Assembly (NCBI RefSeq): GCF_032884065.1 | Contig: NC_088883.1 | Coordinates: 25,167,637 to 25,231,636 of the forward strand | Direction of reading: 5' to 3' | DNA length: 64,000 nucleotides | From: Artemia franciscana | Taxonomy: Eukaryota; Arthropoda; Branchiopoda; Anostraca; Artemiidae | In this document: piece after piece, positions 33,550 to 45,400 of the stretch | Position numbering within the stretch: the first letter of the stretch is position 1 | How the letters are laid out: each line of letters starts with the position of its first letter | The notes under the pieces: generated by a model | Seen by the model: the letters and a program-made list of their open reading frames with translations, nothing else | Databases searched by the model: none | Told to the model about the DNA's origin: nothing | Made by a program: the position numbers and the translations under genes

Positions 33550-34255
33550 TTTTAAAGAATAATATTAGAAGTCCTGAAGATTTTTTTTCAAAAAGACACT
33601 GCTACTTAACAGAAAATTCTATATGACTTAGCAGACACATGCATCTCTCCCTGAGGGGGTCACCGTTAAGCCTTCTTTGTCATCTGAAGTTATTAAAGTA
33701 AGAAAAGAGGGCTTCTTTCTCCTAGGATTTCTAATATTATTCTTTAATTAACCTTCATAGCTTCTTTACATCAGGATTTCCTATGGTTTTACCTAATAGT
33801 TTGTTAATTAAACATGTGAGGGTCAAAGCTTGCTTACTTCTGGATTTCTAGGATTGTTATGCAATAACTTCTTTTTTAGGGTAGCCTTTACTACATGATT
33901 TCTAAGATTATTGCATAATATAGAGTCTTTAAAAACATTCAGGGCTTCTTTACCCCAGGGTTTCTAAGATTGTTCTTTAGAAACCCTAAGGACTTCTTTA
34001 CCCAAGGATTTCTGAGATTATTCTTTAAAAAACCTTCGCTTCTAAGATTTCTTTGGCTTTTACAAAATAGAGGCTATACCAAATAAAAAAACTCCAAGAC
34101 TTCTTTAAATTCAAATTTCTAAGATTATTAAATAATAGAGAGTCTTTTGAAAAACCTTCAGGGCTTTTTTATCACAAGATTTCTTTGAATGTTCTTTTAA
34201 GAACCTACAAAACCCCAGGCAATTCATGATTTCCTTTTAAAAACCTTCAGGGGGC
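33550..34255. repeat. Degenerate minisatellite, period about 45-65 bp
   Basis: At least ten diverged units carry the core GATTTCTAAGATTATT followed by TCTTTAAAAACCTTCAGGG and CTTCTTTACCC. Cores are at about 33728, 33773, 33838, 33897, 33958, 34009, 34117, 34172 and 34222. Unit length and sequence vary widely, so this is an old array. Confidence 0.75.
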
Positions 34256-34542
34256 CACCTCCTCAAGTAAGGCCGAGGTGCTTACATCACCCCAAATATA
34301 TTTATGCTTATCCACCATTTTGTTACAGCAAATTTGCAGCCATTTTTTGTATGGAGAACCATTATAGAGACTATCTATTTTATGGAACACAGAATCACCG
34401 TTATTTTCTGAAAAACTGAAACATTTTCTGTAACTATTTAAACGTAATTCAATGGTCTTTCGTGGTATAAAACGGCTATTCGAACAGAAATTTCGTTAGT
34501 TTTGCATAGGATTCTGAAAGTGGACAAAATTCAAGTTTAAAA

Positions 34543-34569
34543 ATGGACATGTTTCAAAGATACCAACAG
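34543..34569 (+). pseudogene. Exon 1 of the unnamed four-exon gene
   Basis: ATG at 34543 followed by nine codons (MDMFQRYQQ) to CAG before GTAAGC. It ends in phase 0, which fits the start of exon 2. A short first exon by itself is weak evidence; the phase agreement across all four exons is what supports it. Confidence 0.5.
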
Positions 34570-35662
34570 GTAAGCCTCTCTCTATACCCTCCATACACCA
34601 ATAAGGTGTGCATACCTAAATTTTATCTACTTTAATTCTCTGGATTGGAAAAATATCTAAAAACCCATTCCTCCTGCTATTGCATAAGTCTCACAATGAT
34701 AGAACAACTATTTTGTCGCAAATTCATTAAAAGCGCTTTCAAGCATGTCGGTAAAATAGGCATAAGCAGTGTTAAACCCTTAGTGAAGTAAAGGTGCTGC
34801 CCAACAGCTACTATTACATAGGAAGGGACATATCCTGTGTTCTGCTAAATCAATGAATTCAGAGAGATCGCAAATAGTTACCTTAGGATAAATACTAAAC
34901 AAAATCGGACGATAGAACTCGCTTTTATAGCAGGTGCCCTCGTATGGAGTTAATCAGCCAAGACACTTACATAACTGTATTTTATCAATGAAATGAGTTA
35001 ATTATATTCCTTCATTACACTAAAAGAAAGTCAACAAGCGTCTTTTCTCAACAACAATAATAAGCCCCCTCCCATTCCTCAAATTGTACCCTAAGTTTAC
35101 TGACTCTGTAGCACTTTCCTCTAGTATGTTTCACGTAAATTCTAGTTTAGCTAATTTCTACAGTCTTTAAAAAAGGGGGTTAATAAAATGAGATGGATCT
35201 ATTGAGAAACGTATACCCGAAGACTGTTTTGAGACACGTGCCAGAACCTACTTTATCACATTTTAAATAAATAAGCACTAAAATTCTCAGACGGTTTAAT
35301 AATATTTTTTTAAAGCCTTTCTTTGGAAAACTACTTGTATTACAATTTAAGATGGAGAGCAGGAGGATTTCTAATATCGATATACAAGGGAGAAGGGGTG
35401 TTTTAATGTTTAAGTTTAATTTTAATATTGTAGTGCCAATATAATCAAAAATTTAATTGAGGAATTGACCAATACTTAGGCATATTGAATTCTTTACTTT
35501 TCTGAATGAAAAAATTTATTTTTCATCGTGAAAGCGTTAAGACTATGGTTTTCGAGCATCGATATAGAAGGGGTTCAGATGCGATAGGAGCAAGTCATGT
35601 TTTTCACTACTGAAGATGTAGTGTTTTGCAACATGAACAACTAAACTTAATTTCTTTTTAAG

Positions 35663-35949
35663 GAGAATTTTGAGCAATATCCCAACCCACAAAAAAGCAA
35701 AGGCAAACAAAGCTGTACCCCTACTGCAGACCCTTCTGGATCAGCGATTCCCATGCAAAATGGGCTTTTCGGCCATTCTAAATCCTCAATAGAAGGGGAG
35801 AACTCCCCACTCTATATGGCGACGATGCAAGGGCCCCTGCCCTTCACATGCAAGAGGGGTATGCTACTACTTCGCTCCCCAAGCCCCATAAGAGTCAAGC
35901 TGCAGAGCCTTCTATGCCCAACATACAAGATGGACCTCTTGATCTTAAT
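35663..35949 (+). pseudogene. Exon 2 of the unnamed four-exon gene (frameshifted)
   Basis: Acceptor TTTCTTTTTAAG ends at 35662 and donor GTAAGT starts at 35950. The first half reads in phase 0 (ENFEQYPNPQKSKGKQS, then GSAIPMQNGLFGHS). To join exon 3 in frame, the last half must be read in another frame (HMQEGYATTSLPKPHKSQ, then PSMPNIQDGPLDLN), so a frameshift lies near 35815. MQNGLFG and NIQDGPLDL look like repeats of one short motif. The segment is proline/serine rich and probably disordered. Confidence 0.55.
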
Positions 35950-36720
35950 GTAAGTGTTAATTTACTTATATTTATTAGGGCCAAACATACTAACGTATAT
36001 TCAGGTTCAGAATAACAATGTGAGTCTTCTTTGCCAACTCTGAGGGAGAGGTTCAATGCTATTGTACTATCCTAAAAATAATCCTTTCTTTGAAGGAAAT
36101 ATCGCAAAAATCATTCTTTCTAGAAACTGTTAAGAATATTGATGATATATCCCATCTTTAAAATATAATGCATTCATTCTAGTTTACTATAGAAACCTTT
36201 CCGATAGTTTTGACCCCCCCCCCCTGGTCCTACAGGAAATGGACTTTTCACCATGCTTTAAGCTATTAGTAGCATTTTCAAAATAAGGTGTTTTCTTAAG
36301 ATCCTGCATTCTACTCTTGAAAAGCATTCTAGGAAAGAGATTTTAGTGGTGTTGCCCAAAAGGTTTTTTTCAACTGAATAATGAGGGGGAATATCAGGAG
36401 CCCTCACTATAGATTTGAGGGTAGACTCCAGGGAAATGACTTAAAATAGGATATTCTTTTCAGCAAATAATCAGGATCATCCTGCTTCAAAAAATAACGC
36501 ATTCTAGTGTTGAAAAGCGTCCCCTCTAAGAAGGAATTTGGGGGTGTAACCCATTATGTTTTTTCAAAACAAGGAAAATAAACCTTCTTTTCCGTTTAAC
36601 AACGGGCCCTGGCCCATTTGTTCATAAGAGGGCTTGAGGAGCCGTAGATTATTATTCCTTTCCACTGCTTAGAATCATAGATACTTCAAAGGGGGTAAAT
36701 ATTTTTTATTCTTTTTTCAG

Positions 36721-36825
36721 GTCATACACGAAAACGGTTTTGATCTAATGATTGATGATATGTTTGCGGAATTTCTTAGGACCAGAGTGGAGTGAACCCC
36801 AACAATGGACACAAACATCCCCTCA
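36721..36825 (+). pseudogene. Exon 3 of the unnamed four-exon gene (stop codon)
   Basis: Acceptor TTCTTTTTTCAG ends at 36720 and donor GTAAGT starts at 36826. The 35 codons include an acidic helix, VIHENGFDLMIDDMFAEFLR, and a TGA stop at 36793-36795. The phase is 0 on both sides. Confidence 0.6.
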
Positions 36826-37748
36826 GTAAGTTTTTTTTAAGACTCAACACAACATTTTAATGCCCGAAACAAAAAGAGGGGAAATATAGTGGCAATTTCC
36901 GGTCATGAAATTTACAGATCTTAGTGTTGGGGCTTTAGTGCTGAAGGGTCACTTTAGAAACTTAAGTATGCTCCTCAAATTTTTAACTGGTAGTGCGGTC
37001 TCAATACATGTGACGGGTCACATTGCCCTTCTATGATCATTAAAAACATTACCATATATAAGGTTTTTGATTATACTGATTCCAATCGTGCATTTTTTAT
37101 TTTGATCTGATGCCCTTTTAAGGAGTTTCCGTCATCTCACGAATGACTAAGGCTATTAAATTGTAAATCTCATTGAATAGTGAGAATACTGTGGCACTAA
37201 CTCAAAAGACTCCATGAACACCCAGTTTGTCAAAATTGTATCTACAATAGTTAAGCCATAATATATTCGGTGGGGCCCCAAGCCACTACTCTTTTCTTCC
37301 TTTAATGACTTAACAGTAAGGGAAATATACGGAAAAAAATTGTCGAACCAGGAAAAAATTGGTACAGAGATTATTTTTGCACCACTGTGTTCAGAAAAGA
37401 GAGCTCTACAACATATCAAAAATCTAAATCTCCATCCCGTTGCAAAATTCCCTTTTTTTCACGTTTTTTGCACCTATTTTTTTTATTATTTCTAGAATCC
37501 GAAAATGAGGAACCGTGAAAAGAAAAGTAGTTTATTGATGGTTTCCCTTTTAAGAAACGATTGTTTTCACGTTTAATCATTTAATTCTTTTTTATGTTTT
37601 GTTTTTTTTGTATGTAGTAAAAAAAAAATCAAGCGACACACGATCACGGGGTATTTTTCGAAGAGGAGCTCGAATTTTTCAGTTCAGAATGAGGATTTTT
37701 ATTGTAACATTCACCGTCAGCTCACTTATTCCTAGTTCTCTTTTTTAG

Positions 37749-40280
37749 ATTCCTGAGACTGCAGTTTTATGTCCCCTTTGTGAACGTTCAATAGACACCT
37801 CAAAATCGTCGGTACTGGCAGAAAAAGGAGCTACGGCGATCAATGAAGCTAGCAAAACGAGAGGTACCAGCATCTCTGTCGAGGCAGGGAACCAAGTCCA
37901 TGTTGCTTGCAGATAGACTTTCACAAACAAAATATACCTGTCGAAAATTGAGAATGAGAGACGACGAACCTTGCAAGAAAAGACGGAAGCAGAAAAAGCG
38001 GTATTCCGATCACGGACTCCAAGTTTCAACTTCCAAGAGTGTTGCTTTTTCTGCACTACAAGGATAAATCTCCGCACTACCCACAGAAAAGGACATGAGT
38101 GGTACAAGGTTCGGACTAAAGACTTTGAAGAGAGTATAAAGGCAGTGTGCAAAAGCCGGGATGATGATTGGTCAAATAACGTTTTCTGCCGAATATGCGC
38201 AGTGTCAGAGCTGCACGCAGTTGACGCCATATATCACGCAGCCTGTTCTTCTATGTTTCGATTAAATAAGAGCCTTCCAGCCAGATTTGCGACGTAAGAA
38301 CTTTTTGGAATACTCGAAGATACTGAGCCAGATAAAAAACGTCCAAAAAGGGGGAGGCCAGGTCACGATGAAAGATATCAGGCGTTTTTGAAGCTGGCTA
38401 CTTTTTTCAAAGAAAATGACGAAGAACAGTATTCAGTCAGTGAACTTGTTGTTAAAATGGGAGAGCTTTTGAATGGGACAGACCTTGAACCGTACTGTAA
38501 CAAGAACTTGAAGAGCAGGCTTCTGGAATATTTCAGTGACCAGCTAGTATTTGCAACTATTGACGGTAAGGCTGACGTGGTGACATTCAAAGAAAAAGCA
38601 ACAGCGATACTCTAGAATTTTTATTACTTGGACAAAACCGATAACGAAGAGAGTGAGAAAATCAAGCTTATTAGAGCAGCAGCAAAGATTATCAAAAGTG
38701 ATATCAAAGAACTGCCAGCACAGAAGGAATCATATATGACCGCAAAGCAGATTTCTTCTGGAGAACAGCTGGAAGGCTCTCTACCTGATAGCCTAATGGT
38801 GTTCTTAGATGAAATATTCGTTGGAACCGATATTTCCTTCAAATTGCTTGCCGTTTGCAATTCCATCGTTCAAGCAACTCGCCCGCGTGCCCTCATTTGT
38901 CCACTGCAACTAGGCTTAGCAGTGCAACTGGATTACCATTTCATGTCCAGATTTCTTATTGACACTTTCAGAGCCATGGATTCAGCTCCTCTTATGCTGA
39001 AGTCCAGAAATTTAAACGCTGTGCATCAGTCCATGATAAATCTAGCCTTGCAGGAGTTACCTCCGCACATGCTGTGCAGCAGGTAGCTGATAATGCAGAT
39101 CACGATGTTTGCACGATGGACGGAAGAAACACTTTTCATGGGATGGCTCTGCTAGCAGCAGTCACGCCTCATCTCATTAACAGCCGATCGCCCATTCTGA
39201 GAGTTGAAGTAGCCCAAAAAGGAAAAATTCCCATCTACTCTTACCGCTTAAGTGAGACGGTGCTTTCAAAGGTGCAATATGAGAAGATCCGTGGCAAAAA
39301 TGTCAACGACCCGTATGCCTCACTCGATCAGCTCTGGTTAGGTACCGGGTTCCTGAATGTCCCAAGGCCGAGCTGGAATGGATTCATGCAATCAGTTTTC
39401 TCTAACCAAATACATCATGAAACGGGAAACCTTCGGAGCAAGGCAAGCGGCTTGTTTTTGCCCATGATTGACCTCCCTTCTAGCAACGAATCCTGCCTTT
39501 ACTCAACCTTGCACTTTGTAGCTTCGCAAGGCAGAACCTACGGATTCACATCCATTCTCACATTTGACCAGCCGCTCTGGTGGAAGTCTATGAAGATCCT
39601 CAAGTCCGACACGACGAATGAGCTGAGTAGTATTCTTCTCAGGTTAGGCGGTTTTCATTTGATGATGAGTTTCGTCGGATGCAAAGAACACCTCATGGAA
39701 TGTTCTGGTCTGAAAAAGGTTCTGGAATTGGTATACGCGACCGGTGCAGTGCCGCACGATTTCTAGAGCTGTTCGAGCTCACATTCTCGTGAGCTCGGCC
39801 ATATATGCTCATCTCCTCGAAGAAGAGCAAACGAAGTTGACGTCTCTAGACATGTCTACAGTCTTCACTAACGTACTGATTGGATACCTCCCACCCGAAG
39901 ATCTCAGTCATGATCCCTAGCTCAAGTAACTTGAAAACTTTCTCAAGCAGAGACGCCAAGACCTGCTGACTCAGAGAACTGCGAAGCTCTGGTTTCAGTA
40001 TCTTGACATGGTTGGGATACTGCTTAAGTTCATACGTGCCGAGAGACTAGGCCTGTAGGATTTGCACCTACAATCTGCAGTAGAGACGTTTCCGTTTCTA
40101 GCAGCATCTGGACATAACCTCTATGTCAAGTCGGTCTGGATATACCAGAAAGAGATGGCTAAGCTTCAAACTAGTCACCCACCAATCTTCGAAGCATTTG
40201 AACAGGGAGGTCACACCATTAGAAGATCAGAGCGACGCTGGAGATCCAGATGGTAGAATCTGGGAAAACGACTTTATCAA
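37749..40280 (+). pseudogene. Exon 4 of the unnamed gene: cysteine-rich N-part and conserved C-part
   Basis: Acceptor CTCTTTTTTAG ends at 37748. The frame starts with a CPLCERSI zinc-binding-like motif, then HVACR with a following TAG at 37914, CCFFC (near 38040), DDDWSNNVFCRI and AVDAIYHAACSSMFR (38215-38260). This is a pattern of paired cysteines and histidines. After TAA at 38295 there is a basic KRPKRGRPG stretch and helical linker, TAG at 38613, then VQATRPRALICPLQLGLAVQ near 38880. Frame +2 from about 39050 carries the conserved core to 39755, and another shift leads to RAVRAHILVSSAIYAHL. Stops follow at 39918, 39927, 40056 and 40254. GHNLYVKSVWIYQKEM and GGHTIRRSERRW close the readable part. 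Confidence 0.75.
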
Positions 40281-42111
40281 GTCAAATTGTGCAGCTCCCT
40301 GACTCACCTACCAATTTTCATCGTCCAGGCACGTCCGGAGCCCCTCCCCCAACTCCCCAAAAGAGAGCGATTCCAGTACGATTCTATCAATTTCGTATCA
40401 AGGACATTTCTTTATCCTATCCATCAAGCTTCTTCCCGATTCATTCACTCCCAAGTGTTTTCCAAGATTTCCCCCTCCAACTCACCTAAATGTCAAAACA
40501 TCTGGTCGGGATTTGAAATAAGATCTCTGAGACATAAATTCCTTCGAAAAATCAAATTTAATTAAGATCCGATCATCTATTCGTAAGACACAAATACCCC
40601 AATATTCACATTTTCAAAGAATTCCGGTTTCTTCCTCCAACTCCCCCCAATGTCAAAGGATCTGGTCAAAATTTAAATTTAGAACTTTAAAGCAAATGAT
40701 CCTTCTAAATATCAAATGTCATTAAGATCTGGTCACCCTTTCGTAATTTACAAATACCTCAATTTTCAAAATTACCCCCCCCCCCCAAATTCCACCAAAG
40801 AGGGCAGATCCGGTCATGTCAGTCACGTATCTTAGACAGGTTTCTATTCTTCCCATCCAGTTTCATCCGAATCTCACCGCTTTAAGTATTTTCTAAGATT
40901 TCTGGTCAACCCTACTGCCCCCTCCCAATTACGCTAGATCCGGTTATATTTACAAAAAGATATCTGAGTTAGTAGGTGCTTCTAAATATGAAGTTTCATG
41001 AAGATACGATCACTCCTTCGTAAGTTAAAAATACGTCATTTTTTCTTATTTTTCAGAATTGCCCCCCCCCCCCCAAAATAGAGCAGATCCGTTCCAATTT
41101 GTAAATCACGTACTTAAGACTTCTGCTTATTTTTCCCAACAAGTTTCATCCCGATCCCTCCAATCTAGGCGTTTTCCATGATTTTAGGTTTCCCCCACCC
41201 CAACGTAACCATTTCTGGTCAGGATTTAAAATAAGAGCTTTGAGCCACGATGTCTTTTGAATTATCAAATTTCATTGAAATCCGATCAGCCGTTCGTAGG
41301 TAAAAATATTCCATTTTTTTCTAGTTTTTAAGAATTAACCCCTCTCCAAACTACCCCAAAGAGAGCAGATCCGTTCCGGTTATGTCAATCATGTATCTAG
41401 GACTCGTCATAATTTTTCCTACCAAGTTTCATCCCGATCCCGCCACTCTAAGTGTTTTCCAAGTTTTAGGTTTCTCCCTCCAAACTCCCCCCCCCCAATG
41501 TCACCAGATCCGGTCGGCTTTGAAACAAGAGCTCTCAGACACGATATCTTTCTAAATATCAAATTTCATTGAGATCTGATCACCAGTTCGTAAGTTAAAA
41601 ATACCTTATTTTTTCTAATTTTTCAGAAATACCAACCCCAACTACCCCAAAGAGAGCGGATACGTTCCAATTATGTCAATCATATATCTGGGACTAGTGC
41701 TTATTTTTACCATCAAGTTTTATCCCGATCCCTCCACTCTAAGTGTTTACAAGATATTAGGTTTCCTCCCCTCCAACTCCCCCCAATGTCATCAGATCCG
41801 GCCGGGATTAAAAATAAGAGCTTTGACACACAATATCATTCCAAAAATCAAATTTCATTATGATCCCATCACCCACTCATAAGTTAAAAATACTTAATTT
41901 TTCTATTTTTCCGAATTAACCAGCCCCCCAATCCCCCCCAGATAGTCAAATCGGGAAAATGACTATTTTTAAATTAAGCTGGACCCGTCCCTGATACGCC
42001 TGCCAAATTTTATCGTCCTAGCTTACCTGGAAGTGCCTAAAGTAGCAAAACCGGGACCGACAGACCGACAGAATTTGCGATTGCTATATGTCACTTGGTT
42101 AATACCAAGTG
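40281..42111 (+). repeat. Family B tandem-core repeat, copy 3
   Basis: The left end near 40285-40345 (CACCTACCAATTTTCATCGT) matches the far end of copy 2 in inverse. Core units of about 285 bases follow; CATCCCGATCCC recurs at 41148, 41429 and 41723, and AGATCCGGT at 40928, 41506 and (as CCGG) 41785. The copy ends at the palindrome 42092-42111 (CACTTGGTTAATACCAAGTG). Its left end cuts into exon 4 of the unnamed gene. Confidence 0.9.
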
Positions 42112-42180
42112 CCATAAAAACCAGTCAAACCAGTCCGATTAATTTTATCCTTTTAGACTAAATAGTCTTCATTCCACAAA

Positions 42181-42265
42181 CATGAATGAAAGACTGATGA
42201 ACACGAATGAAAGACTGACCACGAACACGAATGAAAGACCGATTAACACGATTGAAAGACTGACA
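42181..42265 (+). repeat. Short minisatellite, ACGAATGAAAGACTGA
   Basis: Four imperfect units of about 20-25 bases, each with AATGAAAGAC or ATTGAAAGAC, 40 bases before a (TA)n tract. In one frame they would read as NERL repeats. I see no sign that they are translated. Confidence 0.75.
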
Positions 42266-42300
42266 GGTTCAAGTCTCAACTGTCTGGCCATCAGTGTCCC

Positions 42301-42302
<2 letters not shown>

Positions 42303-42393
<91 letters not shown>
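42303..42393. repeat. (TA)n microsatellite
   Basis: About 45 uninterrupted TA dinucleotides. Confidence 0.98.
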
Positions 42394-42394
<1 letters not shown>

Positions 42395-43334
42395 CTAAGT
42401 ATTTATAATTTATAAGGTAACTTTTATAAATTTGCTCATTTATATTGCAGGGACGACGTTTCTTTTTCTCATACAAATTATTCTTGTTATTTATCTATCT
42501 TCATGAACCCAAATGAATCGTTCGCTTTTTAGAGGTTTTTCTTCTATTTATCATAGTGTTCTTACAGGCTATTTCCAGTAATTGCTGAATTATTTGGTAA
42601 AAAAAAACTCTAAGCCTAGAATTAATATCTGCAAAGACTGACAACTCTGTTTTCCAATTTTTATGGACTGGCTCATTTTTACATTTCAGAAGTTATCAAG
42701 TACCTTCTTCGGCTTGGTATTATCTCGTGGGAATTTGCTAACGTTCAACTTAGTCGACTGTCTCTCGCAAGATTTATTCTAGGCAAAGCCCACTAATATT
42801 TTTTTTATATTGCTGAAATATTTTCTTTCACCCATACTCCAAAATATTCATTTGATTTAAATTTACTTTTATCCTTATAGGCTATTTATGTAGGGTATTA
42901 TTTTTATAGGCAAAAAATCAAGTCCAAACCTCGGGAAATCCAAAATCAGCTCAACCTTAGGGCTTAGGTAGTGACTTTCTTCTTGTTGCCACCAGTTTAA
43001 GTTATCTAGCGCCACAAGTGTATTTTCCGGTGGCGCCACTAAGGTACACTAACAAAAATTAAAGTAACAAAAAATCAAGCCCAAACCTCGGAAAATCCGA
43101 AATCAGGATTTTCCGGAACGTTCCATGGAACGTTCCACGTTCAACGTTCCTGCAAATCCTGCATTCAGTATCTTAAAAATTACAACTTTATATTCAAGTC
43201 CATTATTTCTTTTTTCTAAGGAATCTTGCATTTTTCGATTTGTTTTTCTTACTGACTCAATTGGGAAAATTCTTGGAGGGCCTAATTGCTCGCAAATTCA
43301 ATTTCCTTTAACCTTGTTAACCACAATAAATTAT
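42394..43334. other. No gene recognised
   Basis: Holds a direct repeat (AATCAAGTCCAAACCTCGGG at about 42908 and AATCAAGCCCAAACCTCGGA at 43069) and a 22-base perfect palindrome at 43115-43136 built from GGAACGTTCC arms. No coding feature is seen. Confidence 0.5.
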
Positions 43335-45022
43335 CAAACAGTTCGTGGTAACGAACTGTAGCAAGGAGCGAAACGGCTCAATAGTACACGGAACTCTAAA
43401 AAACGGAATTTTGATGCTAAAAGAAACATCAAAATAATCGGATTTTCGAGTTGATTTTAAATATAAAAATTTCATCACATTTAGTCTTTGTCATCGAAAG
43501 TTACGAGCCTGAGAAAATTTGCCTCATTTTGGAAAATAGGAGGAAACACCCTCTAAAAGTCATAGAATCATAACGAAAATCACACCATCGCATTCATCGT
43601 ATCAGAGAACCCTAGAGTAAAAAGTTTAAAGCTCCTATCTACAAAAATGTGGAATTTCGTATTTTTTTTGCCAGAAGACAGATCACGGATGCGTGTTTAA
43701 TTATTTTTTTTTATTTATTTTTTTCCAGGCGTCATCGTATCGACCAAGAAGTCCTAGAATGTCGCAAGAGGGTTCATTCTAACGGAAATGAAAAGTTCTA
43801 GTGCCCTTTTTAAGGGACCAAAAATTTGGAGGACACCTAGGACCCCTCCCACAATCATTTTTTCCAAAGTCAACTAATCAAAATTTTGAGATTGCCATTT
43901 TGTTCCACATAGTCGAAAACCATAATAACTATGTCTTTGGGGATGACTTACTCCCCCACAATCCCTGGGGGAGGGGCTGCAAGTTACAAACTTCGACCAG
44001 TGTTTACATACAGTAATGGTTATTGGGAAGCGTACAGACGTTTTCAGTGCGATTTTTTTGGTTTGCGAGTGGGATTGGGGGGAGGGGGCTATGTGGGAGG
44101 ATCCTTTCTTGGAGGAATATGTCATGGGGGAAGAGAAGTTCAATGAAAAGGGTGCGGGATTTTCTAGCATTACTATAAAAAAAAAACAATGAAAAAATAA
44201 ACATGACAAAGTTTTTTCAATTGAAAGTAGGGAGTAACATTAAAACTTAAAACGAACAGAGATTATTACGCATATGAGGAGTTCTAAAAATACTTTAGCA
44301 TAAAGAGTGAGGTATTTAGAAGAAGATAAATACCTCGCTCTTTACGCTAAAGTATTTTTAGTAATTCAAACTATTTATTCTACGGCCTTTCAGATTCAGG
44401 GGTTATTCTTAAAGAATTGGGACAAAACTTAAGATTTAGTGTAAAGAGCGAGACATTAACGAGGGAACAACCCCCCTCATATACATAATAAAAATATAAG
44501 AATTTAAAAGTTTGTTATGTAAGTTAATTCTTAAGTTACGATGATTTTTTACTAATAAAAACGTTCGTTAAAAATTAAAAGTTCTAGTTGCCTTTTTAAG
44601 TAACCGAAAAAGTGGAGGGCAACAGGGTTCCTTCCTCAGCATTTATTTCACAAAATTGTCGGACCAAAACTAAGATAAAGCCATTTAGCCAAAAAAGAAT
44701 TAATATGCAAATTTCATTTTGATAATTTCTGTGCGGAGAGCCGAAATCAAACATGCATTAATTAAAAAACGTTCAGAAATTAAAGAAAAAAATAGAATAG
44801 AAATTACTCCATATATGAAAGGGGCTTTTCCTCCTCAACACCCCGCTCTTTATGCTAAAGTTTCTTGCTGTTTCAAAAAGTAGAGTTAGGAGAAAGAGTC
44901 AAACTCTAGCGTAAAGAACGGGGTGTTGAGGAGGAAAAGCCCCTTTCATATACGGATTAATTTCTGTTCGTTTTAAGTTTTAATGTCGCTCCTTACTTCC
45001 AGTTAAAAAAACTAGTTTTTTA
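43335..45022. repeat. Family A foldback repeat, most complete unit
   Basis: Begins with the 20-base hairpin CAGTTCGTGGTAACGAACTG at 43339-43358 and ends near 45020. In order it holds: start segment, a T-rich tract (43700), a G-rich block (GGGGGAGGGGCTGC near 43965 and GTGGGATTGGGGGGAGG near 44070), an inner hairpin at 44282-44361 (arms of about 34 bases), a middle segment, and a second palindrome at about 44780-45010. Arms 44815-44865 and 44916-44963 of that palindrome are nearly perfect complements. No open frame of more than about 110 codons is present and no transposase motif is seen, so it is non-autonomous. Confidence 0.9.
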
Positions 45023-45039
45023 TTTAATAGTTGATAAAA

Positions 45040-45400
45040 TTGTAACTGATTTCCGTATTGATTCTTTCCTGGTTAGATTGGTTGCCTTCTTTTTATCAAG
45101 TGGATCACAGGAAGTCAAACATCAGAATCATTATTCCAGTACTCCCCTTGTCCACAATGGCACACCCCAAAAGTACTCTCCTAGGATCACTCTTTTTTCT
45201 ATTATGATTAATAACCTCGCCAAAAAATTTCCTGACAGATGGAAACTTGCGGATGACCTAACCATTGTTGAAACTTGATAAAAGAGACTTAGTAAGCAGC
45301 CTTATGAGAATCCTCAGTGATATTGCAGATGATACTGTGGACTTAGAAATTAGAGTAAACCCATCTAAATCTATGATACTGTCAACATGTTTCCTAAGAT
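45040..45400 (+). mobile_element. LINE reverse-transcriptase fragment
   Basis: The plus strand reads, with small breaks, a reverse-transcriptase palm segment: LVAFFLSSGSQEV, then LVHNGTPQ (degraded GVPQG), then LFSIMINNLAKKFPDRWKLA with DDLTIVE (degraded FADDTTLVE), then VNPSKS. The order is that of motifs B to D of CR1/Jockey-type elements. Confidence 0.75.

Larger units (their letters stand above)
34543..40280 (+). pseudogene. Four-exon gene of an unnamed, probably multi-copy animal family (broken)
   Basis: Four exons with phase-0 joins: 34543-34569, 35663-35949, 36721-36825 and 37749 to about 40280. Exon 4 encodes a protein with an N-terminal cysteine-rich part, a linker, and a large conserved C-terminal part. 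From memory, the C-terminal part resembles long uncharacterised proteins found in many copies in cnidarians, molluscs, arthropods and fish, with motifs such as DNADHD...DG...FHGMALLAA, a FLPMIDL stretch, TFDQPLWWK and LRLGGFHLMMSF. I know no experimentally assigned function. This copy has one frameshift in exon 2, a stop in exon 3, about seven stops and two frameshifts in exon 4, and is cut at its 3' end by family B. The copy number and the aspartate/histidine motifs suggest a mobile-element enzyme, but that is inference. Confidence 0.7.
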
